64,000 bases of DNA, taken from the NCBI RefSeq assembly GCF_001186365.1, contig NZ_LDTZ01000026.1, positions 1 through 64,000 on the forward strand. Reading direction: 5' to 3'. The position numbers were made by a program, and so were the translations under genes. Below the pieces are notes generated by a model that saw nothing but the letters and a program-made list of their open reading frames with translations, ran no database searches and had not been told where the DNA came from. Shown in pieces: positions 8,124 through 17,304 of the stretch. The stretch comes from Gordonia jacobaea. Lineage in GTDB: Bacteria > Actinomycetota > Actinomycetes > Mycobacteriales > Mycobacteriaceae. Every line of letters starts with the position of its first letter. Within the stretch, counting starts at the first letter, position 1.

Positions 8124-9416
8124 CTACGGCAGTAGCTCGTCGAGGTCGCCGTTGACGCAGTGCTCGACGACCGGCCGGACCGTCTCGAACGTGCACTCCT
8201 TGGGGTTGCCGGGCGTGCACGCGTCGCCGAGGACGTGGTTGGTCAGTGCGTCGATCGTCGCGGCATCGGTGGTGATGTCGGGACGACCCTCGTAGAACTT
8301 CGTCGGGCCCTGGCCGAGACGGTTCTTCGGGTACGAATCCTGCTTGACGTCGGCGAAACGCTCGACGATGCCCACGTCGCGGAGCAGTCGAATCGCAGCG
8401 CCGAGCGCGGCGTCTGCTGCCTGCACCTTGGTCATGCCGTGCGTGTCGACGCCCATGGCCTGCGCCATGTCTGCGAAACGCTCGTACATGGTGGGCATGT
8501 TGAACGCCCACACGCGCGGCAACGCGATGGCGTTGTTCAGGCCGTGGTGGGTGTCGAAGAACGCCGAGACCGCGTGGCTGATCGAGTGGATGATGCCGAG
8601 ACCGCCGGAGTTGAAGGCCTGCGCCGCAATGTATTGCGCGTACATCATGCCCTCGCGACCCTTGAGGTCCGTCGGGTTCCAGGTGGCCTCGCGCAGGTTC
8701 TCCGCGGTCATCTTCACCGCGTAAAGCGCGTTACCCATCGACGGCGGGAAATTCAGCCGCGAGACGTAGGGCTCGGATGCGTGCGCGAGCACGTCGAAGC
8801 CGCACTGCGCGGTGTAGGCCACCGGGCAGTCGTAGTACAGCACCGGATCGTCGATCGCCAGCGTCGTGACGGCGGCGTCGTCGAACGCGACGTACTTGTG
8901 CGGCTTGTCGGGGTCGGTCGTCGTGTCGGTGATGACGTACGCCCACGACGTCTCCGAACCGGTTCCGGCAGTGGTGGATACGGCGATGTGCGGCGGATTC
9001 TTGGGATTCTCGCTCTTGTTGAATCCCTCGAACTCATTGACGCTGCGGCCGTCGTGCGCGACCGAGATGCGTGCACCCTTGCAGGCGTCGTGCGCGGAGC
9101 CGCCGCCGATCGAGATGAACGAGTCGCACTGCTCGGAGTTGTAGAGCGAGACCGCGTCCATGACGTTGTAGTCCTTGGGGTTGGACTCGACCTTGTCGTA
9201 GAGCACAACCTCGAGTCCGTGGTACTTGCACGACTCGACGATCTTGTGGACCGTGTCGCTGCCACGCAGGCCGGTCGTCATGATGAGCGTCTTCTTGAAG
9301 CCCAGCTTGAGAGCCTCCGGCCCGATCATCTCGTGCGCACCGGGACCCATCATGGCGCGCGGGAACGGGTGAAACTCCTTGATGGGGAACGGCTTGAGTA
9401 GTTCGTCTACCTGCAT
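8124..9416 (-). CDS. mdo: NDMA-dependent methanol dehydrogenase (mycofactocin-associated)
   Basis: A 430-aa iron-type alcohol dehydrogenase closely resembling the decameric methanol:NDMA oxidoreductases of actinomycetes (Mdo/Mno). It oxidises methanol and other primary alcohols to aldehydes with tightly bound NAD(P), reoxidised in vivo through mycofactocin. Visible are GGGSAHDACKG for nucleotide binding, STTAGTGSETS, and metal ligands in CGFDVLAHA and IIHSISHAVSAFFDTHHG. The ATG at 9416 begins MQVDELLKPFPIKEFHPFP, the family N-terminus; the frame is open to 9740 but the extra 108 codons look non-coding. It is probably the first gene of the minus-strand set with moxR, VWA, ADH and mnoSR. The 187-bp upstream gap holds the likely regulator site. 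Confidence 0.93.
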   Translation of the reverse strand: MQVDELLKPFPIKEFHPFPRAMMGPGAHEMIGPEALKLGFKKTLIMTTGLRGSDTVHKIVESCKYHGLEVVLYDKVESNPKDYNVMDAVSLYNSEQCDSFISIGGGSAHDACKGARISVAHDGRSVNEFEGFNKSENPKNPPHIAVSTTAGTGSETSWAYVITDTTTDPDKPHKYVAFDDAAVTTLAIDDPVLYYDCPVAYTAQCGFDVLAHASEPYVSRLNFPPSMGNALYAVKMTAENLREATWNPTDLKGREGMMYAQYIAAQAFNSGGLGIIHSISHAVSAFFDTHHGLNNAIALPRVWAFNMPTMYERFADMAQAMGVDTHGMTKVQAADAALGAAIRLLRDVGIVERFADVKQDSYPKNRLGQGPTKFYEGRPDITTDAATIDALTNHVLGDACTPGNPKECTFETVRPVVEHCVNGDLDELLP

Positions 9417-9478
9417 TTCTGACCTGACCTTCTCGTGCTGCCGACACACGCGGCGTCGGGAGTGGGTGAGCGATCGAG

Positions 9479-9508
9479 ACGTTACGCGCGTCACACCCGG
9501 CCTCAGAA
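9479..9508 (-). promoter_or_regulatory. Possible mdo promoter
   Basis: On the minus strand -35 TTCTGA (9503-9508), an 18-base spacer and -10 TAACGT (9479-9484) lie about 63 bases upstream of the mdo ATG. The match is only moderate. Confidence 0.3.
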
Positions 9509-9567
9509 GTGCTTTGCGACCGAACCGTCCGATACTGCCGCCAGTACTGACCCGCGGTCGGGTGAGC

Positions 9568-9587
9568 ACCTGACCTTCCGGACAGGT
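9568..9587. promoter_or_regulatory. 20-bp inverted repeat upstream of mdo, candidate MnoR operator
   Basis: ACCTGACC-TTCC-GGACAGGT is an 8-bp inverted repeat with one mismatched pair. It lies about 150 bp upstream of mdo. The 11-mer ACCTGACCTTC recurs at 9422-9432 just before the mdo RBS, and a near-identical composite lies upstream of mftM (750-770). Confidence 0.45.
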
Positions 9588-9603
9588 ACCCACCGCTGCG
9601 GTT

Positions 9604-10362
9604 TCAGCGTCGGCACACCCTCGCACGCCGCAGGGTCTCGGCGTCGAAACCCCACGGCAGCTCGAGCCGATGTGCGGCGAGCAGTGCGGTGTCGGCAAGT
9701 ATCGCGTCGACGGAATCGTCGGCGACGACGCGCCCGTCATCGACGATCACCGCTCGGTCGCACAACTGGGCCGCGTAGGGCAGGTCGTGGGTGACGACGA
9801 GCATCGTCGTGTCGAGGGTGAGCAGGGTGTCGGCGAGTTCGCGCCGCGCTACCGGGTCGAGGTTTGCCGATGGCTCGTCGAGCACGAGTATGTCTGGGCG
9901 ACAAGCCAATACAGTCGCGAGGGCACCTCGTCTGCGCTGTCCCCCGGACAGATGGTGTGGACTGGCACCCGCGTGCTGCGTCATCGACACCGCCTCGAGC
10001 GCCTCCGCAACCCGCTGCGCGAGTTCGGGGCCGTCGACACCGAAGTTCGCGGGACCGAAGGCGACGTCCTCGGCGAGCGTCGGCATGAACAACTGGTCGT
10101 CGGGATCCTGGAACACCAGTCCGACGCGTCGTCGTACCTCGCGCAGCGTCGACTTCCCCACCGGTGAGCCGTAGATCGACACCGACCCCGAGGTCGGCAG
10201 AAGCACACCGTTGAGCGCGAGCATCAAGGTCGTCTTGCCCGCCCCATTGGGACCGAGCACTGCCACCCGCTCACCCTCGGCGACCGACAGGTCGATGCCG
10301 TCGAGCGCGACATGGCCGTCGGGATAAGCGAATCGGAGTTCTCGGATCTCTATCGCGTTCAT
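9604..10362 (-). CDS. cbiO: ECF-type cobalt/nickel transporter ATP-binding protein CbiO
   Basis: ABC ATPase of 252 aa: Walker A GPNGAGKTT, Q-loop FQDPDDQLF, signature LSGGQRRRGALA, Walker B ILVLDEPSANLD, switch His in VVTHDL. The DPDDQLF Q-loop is typical of energy-coupling-factor ATPases. ATG 10362 overlaps the stop of cbiQ (ATGA), so I prefer it to an upstream start 22 codons earlier. It powers import by CbiMNQ. It is the last gene of the importer operon, 187 bp before mdo. Confidence 0.92.
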   Translation of the reverse strand: MNAIEIRELRFAYPDGHVALDGIDLSVAEGERVAVLGPNGAGKTTLMLALNGVLLPTSGSVSIYGSPVGKSTLREVRRRVGLVFQDPDDQLFMPTLAEDVAFGPANFGVDGPELAQRVAEALEAVSMTQHAGASPHHLSGGQRRRGALATVLACRPDILVLDEPSANLDPVARRELADTLLTLDTTMLVVTHDLPYAAQLCDRAVIVDDGRVVADDSVDAILADTALLAAHRLELPWGFDAETLRRARVCRR

Positions 10363-11135
10363 GCCAGGCTCCACGCTGCGGCCGCAACGGCGACGGCAGC
10401 GGCCGCGGGAAGCAACACCAGCGTCCACTGTGCAGACGTCGCACGTGGCGACGTGGCCACGCCGGGCATGTCGGGGATCGTTCCGGTGAACCCCCGCGAC
10501 ATCATCGCGAGGTGCACCCGTTCGCCACGTTCGTAGGAGCGCAGGAACACCGATCCGACGCTCACGGCAACAGCTTTCGCCTGATGCAGTGCGCGCGGAG
10601 AATCACCGCGGGCGGTGCGCGCGATCTGCATGCGCTTGACCTCCGCGGACAGCAGATCGACATACCGCAGCATCATCACGAAGATCGGCGTGATGGTCCG
10701 GGGAACCCCGAGCCTGCTCAGTGCGACGGGCAACTCGCGGGCCGGGGTGGTTGCCGCGAAGGTCAACGACGCCGCGACACCCAGTGTGCCCTTGACGACG
10801 ATTCCCCATGCAGCGTAAAGCCCTGCCACGGAAAGGGATACGCCGACGACGTCGACGCGACGCCCACCTTCGGCGAACGGCAACAACACGGCGAGGACGA
10901 CGAACGGAACCTCGATCAGCATCCGCGGAACGATCCACCGAAGCGGAACGCGGGCGAGCTGCCACACGACGAGCACGATGACCGCGAAACCCAGGTAGGG
11001 CCAGAGCATCTCGCGCGGCGTGGCGACCACGGCGAAGACGAACACCACGAGACAGACGAGTTTGACCTCGGTCGGCGCGCGGTGCACACGCGAGGTGACG
11101 TCGCGGTAGAGCGGATGTGCGTGCCCGGCGCCCAT
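10359..11135 (-). CDS. cbiQ: ECF transporter transmembrane coupling protein CbiQ
   Basis: A 258-aa membrane protein with hydrophobic segments through residues 20-140 and near the C-terminus. It has the coupling-helix motif of the CbiQ family (ARTARGDSPRAL) and the ALSRLGVPRTI segment. ATG 11135 (MGAGHAHPLYRD) begins 2 bp after the cbiN stop; the longer open frame upstream is a shadow of cbiN. It couples ATP hydrolysis by CbiO to the CbiMN substrate-capture unit. Confidence 0.88.
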   Translation of the reverse strand: MGAGHAHPLYRDVTSRVHRAPTEVKLVCLVVFVFAVVATPREMLWPYLGFAVIVLVVWQLARVPLRWIVPRMLIEVPFVVLAVLLPFAEGGRRVDVVGVSLSVAGLYAAWGIVVKGTLGVAASLTFAATTPARELPVALSRLGVPRTITPIFVMMLRYVDLLSAEVKRMQIARTARGDSPRALHQAKAVAVSVGSVFLRSYERGERVHLAMMSRGFTGTIPDMPGVATSPRATSAQWTLVLLPAAAAVAVAAAAWSLA

Positions 11136-11137
11136 CG

Positions 11138-11533
11138 TCAGTCGTCTGCCTGAACTGCGGCACCGCTCGTTCGACGTGCGCGGGCGATCAACCAGAACGC
11201 GCCGACCGCCACCGCGAGAGTGACGAGTACGCCGATGATCCCAGCGATGCCGTTCGTGTACTGGGCACCCTTCACGGCGTACTCGGCGAGGGGCGACGAC
11301 GACATCGCGTGATCGGTGGCGTGCTGTGCGATGCAGGTGCCCTTCAGCTCCTCGACACCGTTGACCGTGACGGTCTGACAACCCTGCAGAGTGGCCGAAT
11401 CGAGACCGTCTGGCGAACTACTCGCGAAGTAGGACAGCAGTCCCGCGATCAGTAGCGCGACCACGGCGAACCCGATGAGGAAGTGTCGACGCCGCACTCG
11501 TGGCGGACGTGACTCGGACGCGGCGATACTCAT
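11138..11533 (-). CDS. cbiN: CbiN-type component of the cobalt transporter (PDGLE domain)
   Basis: A 131-aa protein with an N-terminal TM helix (about 17-38), a short external stretch containing SSSPDGLDSATLQG (the PDGL motif of CbiN/NikN), and a second TM helix (about 95-115). CbiN assists metal loading of CbiM. The ATG at 11533 overlaps the end of cbiM by four bases. Confidence 0.82.
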   Translation of the reverse strand: MSIAASESRPPRVRRRHFLIGFAVVALLIAGLLSYFASSSPDGLDSATLQGCQTVTVNGVEELKGTCIAQHATDHAMSSSPLAEYAVKGAQYTNGIAGIIGVLVTLAVAVGAFWLIARARRTSGAAVQADD

Positions 11534-12240
11534 GCCGCCACCTCGATTCGCTCGGAGGCAACGCGTTCGCGCCGCAGCAGGTAGACGAGGTCGGGACGCG
11601 CTTTGGCAACGGCGACGACCGTCACCGCGGTGATCAGCCCCTCACCGATCCCGATCAGGATGTGTGTGCCCCACATATAGCCAGCGACCGTCGTCAGGGA
11701 TGTCGTCGCGGCACCGCCGATCGCGTACTCGATGACGAAACCCGTTGCAGCGGAGACGGTTCCACACAACGCCGCAATGAACGAGATCGCGCCGAGCCGC
11801 GACACCCCGCGGCGTCGGGAGCGCAGGAGTCGCGACAACCCGACCGCGACGCCGTACCCGACGAATGTCGAGATCAGAGCCATGTTGGTGATGTTGGCAC
11901 CGAGGGCGGTGACGCCGCCGTCGGCGAACAGCAGACACTGCACGACGAGGACGATCGCGATGCACAGCGCACCGGTGTACGGCCCGACCAGGATGGCGGC
12001 GAGTGCACCACCGAGCAGGTGTCCGCTGACGCCGGGCAGTATCGGGAAGTTGATCATCTGGACGGCGAAGATGAACGCGGCAACGAGGCCGGCCATCGGT
12101 ACGGCCTTCTCGTCCAGATCGGTCCGAGCGCGCCACGCACAGAATGCGAGTCCCACTGCGGCAACGACACCGAACAGGATCGACGTCTGCGCGTTGATGA
12201 TTCCGTCGCTCATATGCATGGCGACGACGGTGGTGGACAT
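11530..12240 (-). CDS. cbiM: CbiM-type substrate-specific component (cobalt/nickel)
   Basis: A polytopic membrane protein of 236 aa from ATG 12240 (MSTTVVAMHMSDG), or 229 aa from ATG 12219 (MHMSDG). Conserved family segments are VPMAGLVAAFIFAVQMINFP, SGHLLGGALAA and GPYTGALC. In CbiM/NikM proteins the free N-terminal Met-His takes part in metal binding, which favours the start at 12219, but neither ATG has a good Shine-Dalgarno. It determines specificity for Co2+ or Ni2+, which cannot be told apart here. No cobalamin riboswitch is visible; an operator-like palindrome overlaps the promoter instead. Confidence 0.87.
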   Translation of the reverse strand: MSTTVVAMHMSDGIINAQTSILFGVVAAVGLAFCAWRARTDLDEKAVPMAGLVAAFIFAVQMINFPILPGVSGHLLGGALAAILVGPYTGALCIAIVLVVQCLLFADGGVTALGANITNMALISTFVGYGVAVGLSRLLRSRRRGVSRLGAISFIAALCGTVSAATGFVIEYAIGGAATTSLTTVAGYMWGTHILIGIGEGLITAVTVVAVAKARPDLVYLLRRERVASERIEVAA

Positions 12241-12322
12241 TGAGCGGTGTCCCTTCAACGGGTGAGCACGTGCGTGCCGTCAGACCCCGGGATGCGCAGT
12301 CCGCACGAACACGATGCGACAG

Positions 12323-12364
12323 ACGTTAGGTCCAGCGCCGACATCTGTCCACTTATTCAGATGT
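12323..12364 (-). promoter_or_regulatory. Putative cbiM promoter with overlapping ArsR-type operator
   Basis: The perfect inverted repeat ACATCTG-N10-CAGATGT (12341-12364) overlaps a minus-strand -35 TGGACA (12346-12351), which is 17 bases from a -10 TAACGT (12323-12328). A repressor bound here would block the promoter. The adjacent ArsR/SmtB-type gene is the natural candidate. Confidence 0.5.
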
Positions 12365-12442
12365 TGAAGCGGGCAGACTATCCAAAGGGTCAGGTGTGAC
12401 ACTGACCACACGATGCTCTGAGGTGGCCGGCCAGTTCGTTGC

Positions 12443-12751
12443 CTAGGAGGGCGGGTTGTGTCCTGCACCGATCCAGTGCAGAAGATCGTGAACCGTCTCG
12501 TCGTCGAGTCGGTAGCTCACCGATCGTCCGACCCGCGTCGACGTGACCCATCCCTGATGACGCAGCACACGTAGCGCCTGCGAGACCGCTGTCTCGGTGC
12601 GTCCGACCTCTGCGGCGATATCGCCGACGATGATGCCCGGATGCCGGTGCAGCACCAGCAGGATCTCCAGGCGGTGCGGGTCCGACAGCAGGTCGAACCG
12701 GGTGGACCATTCGGCGATGTCGACGCCGCGAGCGTGCTCGATGTCGGCCAT
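12443..12751 (-). CDS. ArsR/SmtB-family metal-sensing repressor
   Basis: A winged-helix regulator of 102 aa. DLLSDPHRLEILLVLHRHP opens the HTH; the recognition helix reads TETAVSQALRVLRHQGWV, followed by the wing VGRSVSYRL. Histidines in the N-terminal IEHARG and C-terminal VHDLLHWIGAGH could form a metal site like those of Ni/Co sensors NmtR and KmtR, though no exact site is certain. It sits directly upstream of cbiMNQO and 4 bp downstream of murA. It probably represses the importer when cobalt or nickel is replete. Confidence 0.85.
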   Translation of the reverse strand: MADIEHARGVDIAEWSTRFDLLSDPHRLEILLVLHRHPGIIVGDIAAEVGRTETAVSQALRVLRHQGWVTSTRVGRSVSYRLDDETVHDLLHWIGAGHNPPS

Positions 12752-12755
12752 GCGC

Positions 12756-14012
12756 TTACCCGGTGCGGCGTTCGATCTCGCCGCCGAGGCTCCGAAGATT
12801 CTCGACGAAGTGCGGATATCCCCGGTCGATGTGCTCGACGTCGTGCACCTCGGTCACTCCGTCGGCGACGAGCCCCGCGAGTACGAGACCCGCGCCCGCG
12901 CGAATGTCCGAGCACCACACGGGTGCGCTGGAGAGCTTCTCGATGCCACGGATGACCGCATGATGGCCGTCGGTACGTGCGTCGGCTCCGAGGCGAACCA
13001 TCTCCTCGACGAAGCGGAATCGCGCCTCGAAGACGTTCTCGGTGATCACCGACATTCCCTCGGCAATCGACGCCCAGCCGATCGCCATCGGCTGCAGGTC
13101 CGTCGGGAATCCGGGGAACGGCAGCGTCGAGACGTTGACGGCGGTTGGTCTGCGGTCATGACTGACGCGGAATCCGTTCGGATGCGTCTCGACGCGGGCT
13201 CCGGTGTCGACGAGCTTGTTCAACACCAACTGCAGATGATGAGGATTGACACCGTTGACCGTGACGTCGCCGCGGGTCATCACCGCGGCGATACCCCACG
13301 TCGCGCCGACGATCCTGTCGCCGACGACCCGGTGGGTGGTCGGATGCAGCCGCTCGACGCCGGTGACCGTCAACGTCGACGTACCCGCGCCCTCGATCCG
13401 CGCGCCCATCTGTTGAAGCATCACGCACAGGTCGACGATCTCGGGCTCACGGGCAGCGTTGTCGATGACCGTCTCGCCCTCGGCGAGAACCGCGGCCATC
13501 AGGATGTTCTCGGTGGCGCCGACGGAGGGAAACTCGAGTGCGATCGGGGCGCCGACGAGCGCGTCAGCCTCGGCGACCACACAGCCGTGCTCGATCGAAC
13601 TGTGAGCGCCGAGCGCCCGCAGCCCCGCCTGGTGCATGTCGAGGGGTCGGGAACCGATCGCGTCGCCACCGGGGAGCGCGACCACAGCGCGTCGGCACCG
13701 CGCCATCAGCGGTCCCAGCACGCACACCGACGCGCGGAACTGCTTCACGGCGTCGAAATCGGCGTGGTACTTGGGTTCCGCGGGCGCTTCGATCGTGACC
13801 GTCTCACCGTTGATCTCGACGACAGCACCCAGACCGCGCAGGACGTCGGCCATCAGCGGAACGTCGGCGATCTCGGGCGAATTTGTCAACGTGGTCGTGC
13901 CCTCGGCGAGCAACGACGCAGCCATCAGTTTGAGGACGCTGTTCTTGGCCCCACCGACCGACACCTCGCCGTGCAGGCGTGCTCCCCCGGACACCAGAAA
14001 CCGATCACTCAC
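12756..14012 (-). CDS. murA: UDP-N-acetylglucosamine 1-carboxyvinyltransferase
   Basis: MurA, 418 aa, catalyses the first committed step of peptidoglycan synthesis: enolpyruvyl transfer from PEP to UDP-GlcNAc. The N-terminal GGAKNSVLKLMAASLLAEG and the internal two-domain repeat are visible. The active-site loop reads PGGDAIGSRPLDMH, with Asp117 where most bacteria have Cys. This is the known fosfomycin-resistant form of mycobacteria and chlamydiae. GTG 14012 is chosen because it gives the normal length; the frame runs 24 codons further. It diverges from the adenosyltransferase gene with a 70-bp shared promoter gap. Confidence 0.95.
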   Translation of the reverse strand: MSDRFLVSGGARLHGEVSVGGAKNSVLKLMAASLLAEGTTTLTNSPEIADVPLMADVLRGLGAVVEINGETVTIEAPAEPKYHADFDAVKQFRASVCVLGPLMARCRRAVVALPGGDAIGSRPLDMHQAGLRALGAHSSIEHGCVVAEADALVGAPIALEFPSVGATENILMAAVLAEGETVIDNAAREPEIVDLCVMLQQMGARIEGAGTSTLTVTGVERLHPTTHRVVGDRIVGATWGIAAVMTRGDVTVNGVNPHHLQLVLNKLVDTGARVETHPNGFRVSHDRRPTAVNVSTLPFPGFPTDLQPMAIGWASIAEGMSVITENVFEARFRFVEEMVRLGADARTDGHHAVIRGIEKLSSAPVWCSDIRAGAGLVLAGLVADGVTEVHDVEHIDRGYPHFVENLRSLGGEIERRTG

Positions 14013-14082
14013 GTCAGATACCTTATCCGCCTCGCGGCAGTGCTCAACGCACAGCACTGGACCTGCGGTTACATTTGGGTCC

Positions 14083-14679
14083 ATGGCCGTGCATCTGACT
14101 CGTATCTACACCCGCACCGGCGACGACGGCACCACAGGGCTCAGCGACTTCTCACGCGTAGCCAAGACAGATGCGCGCGTTGTCGCCTATGCCGACTGCG
14201 ACGAGGCCAACACCTTCATCGGCACGGCCCTCGCGCTCGGTGGCGAGATCCCAGAAGCGATCACAACCGTGCTCACGACGGTCCAGAACGACCTCTTCGA
14301 CGCCGGAGCGGACCTCTCGACGCCGGTCGTCGACGACCCCAAGTATCCGCCGCTACGCATCGAACAGAGCTACATCGACGCCCTCGAGTCATGGTGCGAC
14401 GCCTTCGGTGCCGATCTCCCCGCGCTGAACTCCTTCGTCCTGCCCGGTGGCACACCGTTCGCCGCACTTCTGCACCAAGCACGCGCGGTCACTCGCCGAG
14501 CAGAACGTTCGGCGTGGGCCGCGGTCGACGCCGACCCCGACCACACGTCTGTCCTGCCTGCCCGGTACCTGAATCGGCTGTCGGATCTGCTGTTCATTCT
14601 GTCCCGAGTAGCCAATCGGGGGCCGGGCGGAGATGGCGACGTGACCTGGGTTCCCGGAGGGGATCGTCACCGCCCCTGA
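14083..14679 (+). CDS. Cob(I)yrinic acid a,c-diamide / ATP:cob(I)alamin adenosyltransferase, PduO type
   Basis: A 198-aa PduO-type adenosyltransferase that makes adenosylcobalamin. RIYTRTGDDGTTGLSDFSRV is the ATP-binding N-terminal signature. DCDEANTFIGTA, QNDLFDAGADLSTP, VLPGG and the C-terminal LNRLSDLLFILSR are typical. ATG 14083 begins right at the motif-bearing MAVHLTRIYTRTG. It sits beside murA as in mycobacteria, and the cobalt importer lies two genes away. Confidence 0.93.
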   Translation: MAVHLTRIYTRTGDDGTTGLSDFSRVAKTDARVVAYADCDEANTFIGTALALGGEIPEAITTVLTTVQNDLFDAGADLSTPVVDDPKYPPLRIEQSYIDALESWCDAFGADLPALNSFVLPGGTPFAALLHQARAVTRRAERSAWAAVDADPDHTSVLPARYLNRLSDLLFILSRVANRGPGGDGDVTWVPGGDRHRP

Positions 14680-14736
14680 GTACCGGCCTCGGGCGTGAAC
14701 AGCTCCGGAGCGACGGACTTCCGGGACGTTGGGATT

Positions 14737-15180
14737 TCAGGCGCTTCGACGCCGCTGTGACCGCTGCGGAGCGCCCGCCTCCAGCCACGCCTGGAAGGCC
14801 GTGACGCCGTCGGGTGTCAGGGCGAGCTCGTACTCGCTGGGCTCGTCGTCGTCGTGGTACTCGCGGACGTGCAGGATGGTCATCCCGTCGAGAATGACGC
14901 CCTCGCTGCCTGCCGCGCATCGACGACCGACGATCTCGATGCTGTGGCGGGGGAAGCGCCGTGACGGACCTGGCCGCAGCGAGCTGAGCCGGAAGTACCG
15001 CAGCGATTCATCGCCGTAGTGGACGGTGCCGTGACGCCAGCCCTCGTCGACCTCGGCAGGCAGGTCGCGCAGTAGCGCGGGGGTCCCCGCGCTGCGTAGC
15101 TGTTGTAGTCGATATGCCAGCAGGCCGCAGACAACCAGCGCCACCACAAGCAGAATCAGCAGGACGACCACAACGGTCAC
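14737..15180 (-). CDS. DUF2550 family membrane protein
   Basis: A 147-aa protein with one N-terminal TM helix (VVVVLLILLVVALVVCGLLA, about 2-23) and a cytoplasmic domain with HYGDESLRYFRLSSLRPGPS and RHSIEIVGRR. It belongs to an actinobacterial family of unknown function that usually follows atpC. GTG 15180 is supported by the RBS GGGAGG about 8 bases upstream. Confidence 0.85.
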   Translation of the reverse strand: MTVVVVLLILLVVALVVCGLLAYRLQQLRSAGTPALLRDLPAEVDEGWRHGTVHYGDESLRYFRLSSLRPGPSRRFPRHSIEIVGRRCAAGSEGVILDGMTILHVREYHDDDEPSEYELALTPDGVTAFQAWLEAGAPQRSQRRRSA

Positions 15181-15286
15181 GCGGCAAACCTCCCTCGCGC
15201 GGGTTGCATCACCGAGATGTCGGCGGGCTGTCGACGGGCTGATTCGGCGATGACGTACCCCCAGCATGCCAGTAGACCGTATGAAG

Positions 15287-15321
15287 CAGCCAGCCACCCG
15301 CGATACGCGGGTGGCTGGCTG
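15287..15321 (-). terminator. 16-bp perfect stem-loop after the atp operon
   Basis: CAGCCAGCCACCCGCG (15287-15302) and its exact complement (15306-15321) enclose a 3-base loop, about 97 bp after atpC. It lacks a T-tract, so it could be an L-shaped actinobacterial terminator or a processing/attenuation hairpin between atpC and the DUF2550 gene. Confidence 0.6.
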
Positions 15322-15417
15322 ACGACTACCGAGTCATCGTGACGACTCGTATTCAGTTGTGACGCTGTGGGTTTCGTCCGGTTCAGGACTTCGCCGCGGG
15401 CGTCGACCTGTTCTCGA

Positions 15418-15795
15418 TCAGGCGATCTGTTCTGCGGCGCGCAACCGTGCATGAGCGCGGTTGTACTCCGGCGTATCGGGCTCTGCGGACTCGAGAGCGG
15501 ACTTCTCGGCGTTGATGTCAACGCCATCTGCCCACTCCGCGGCCTCGGCGAGAATCGTCACCGACTCACCGGTCACCGAGATGAAACCGCCTTCGACGGC
15601 GGCCGCCTTGCGGGTACCGCTTTCCTCGACGATCACCACGAACCCGCCGGGCACGAGCTGTCCGAGCAGCGGTTCGTGGTTGGCCAGCACACCCATCTCG
15701 CCGACCGTGGTCTGCGCGATGACGAACGTGGCCTCGCCCGAGTACAGCTCGGCGTCGGCGGACACGACCTCGACGTGGAAGGACTTCTCAGCCAT
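15418..15795 (-). CDS. atpC: F1Fo ATP synthase epsilon subunit
   Basis: A 125-aa epsilon subunit. The N-terminal beta-sandwich includes LYSGEATFVIAQTTVGEMGVLANHEPLL, split here by its turns. It is followed by a short C-terminal helical segment (ALESAEPDTPEYNRAHARLRAA in part), reduced as in mycobacteria. Epsilon couples the gamma rotor to the c-ring and restrains ATP hydrolysis. It is the last gene of the operon, 9 bp after atpD. Confidence 0.96.
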   Translation of the reverse strand: MAEKSFHVEVVSADAELYSGEATFVIAQTTVGEMGVLANHEPLLGQLVPGGFVVIVEESGTRKAAAVEGGFISVTGESVTILAEAAEWADGVDINAEKSALESAEPDTPEYNRAHARLRAAEQIA

Positions 15796-15804
15796 GGCGT
15801 ACCG

Positions 15805-17253
<1,449 letters not shown>

Positions 17254-17304
17254 GATGCTTGGGTCACTTCCTTTTGATCGAAGTTTGGGGCGGGATCGGC
17301 GTCA

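Noticed and set aside
12241..12442. Cobalamin riboswitch ahead of cbiM
   Set aside because: No B12-box-like segment or multi-stem leader seen; the space is taken by a promoter and palindrome.
12597..14804. 735-codon plus-strand open frame
   Set aside because: Antisense to murA and then out of frame over the adenosyltransferase gene; Arg/His-rich shadow composition.
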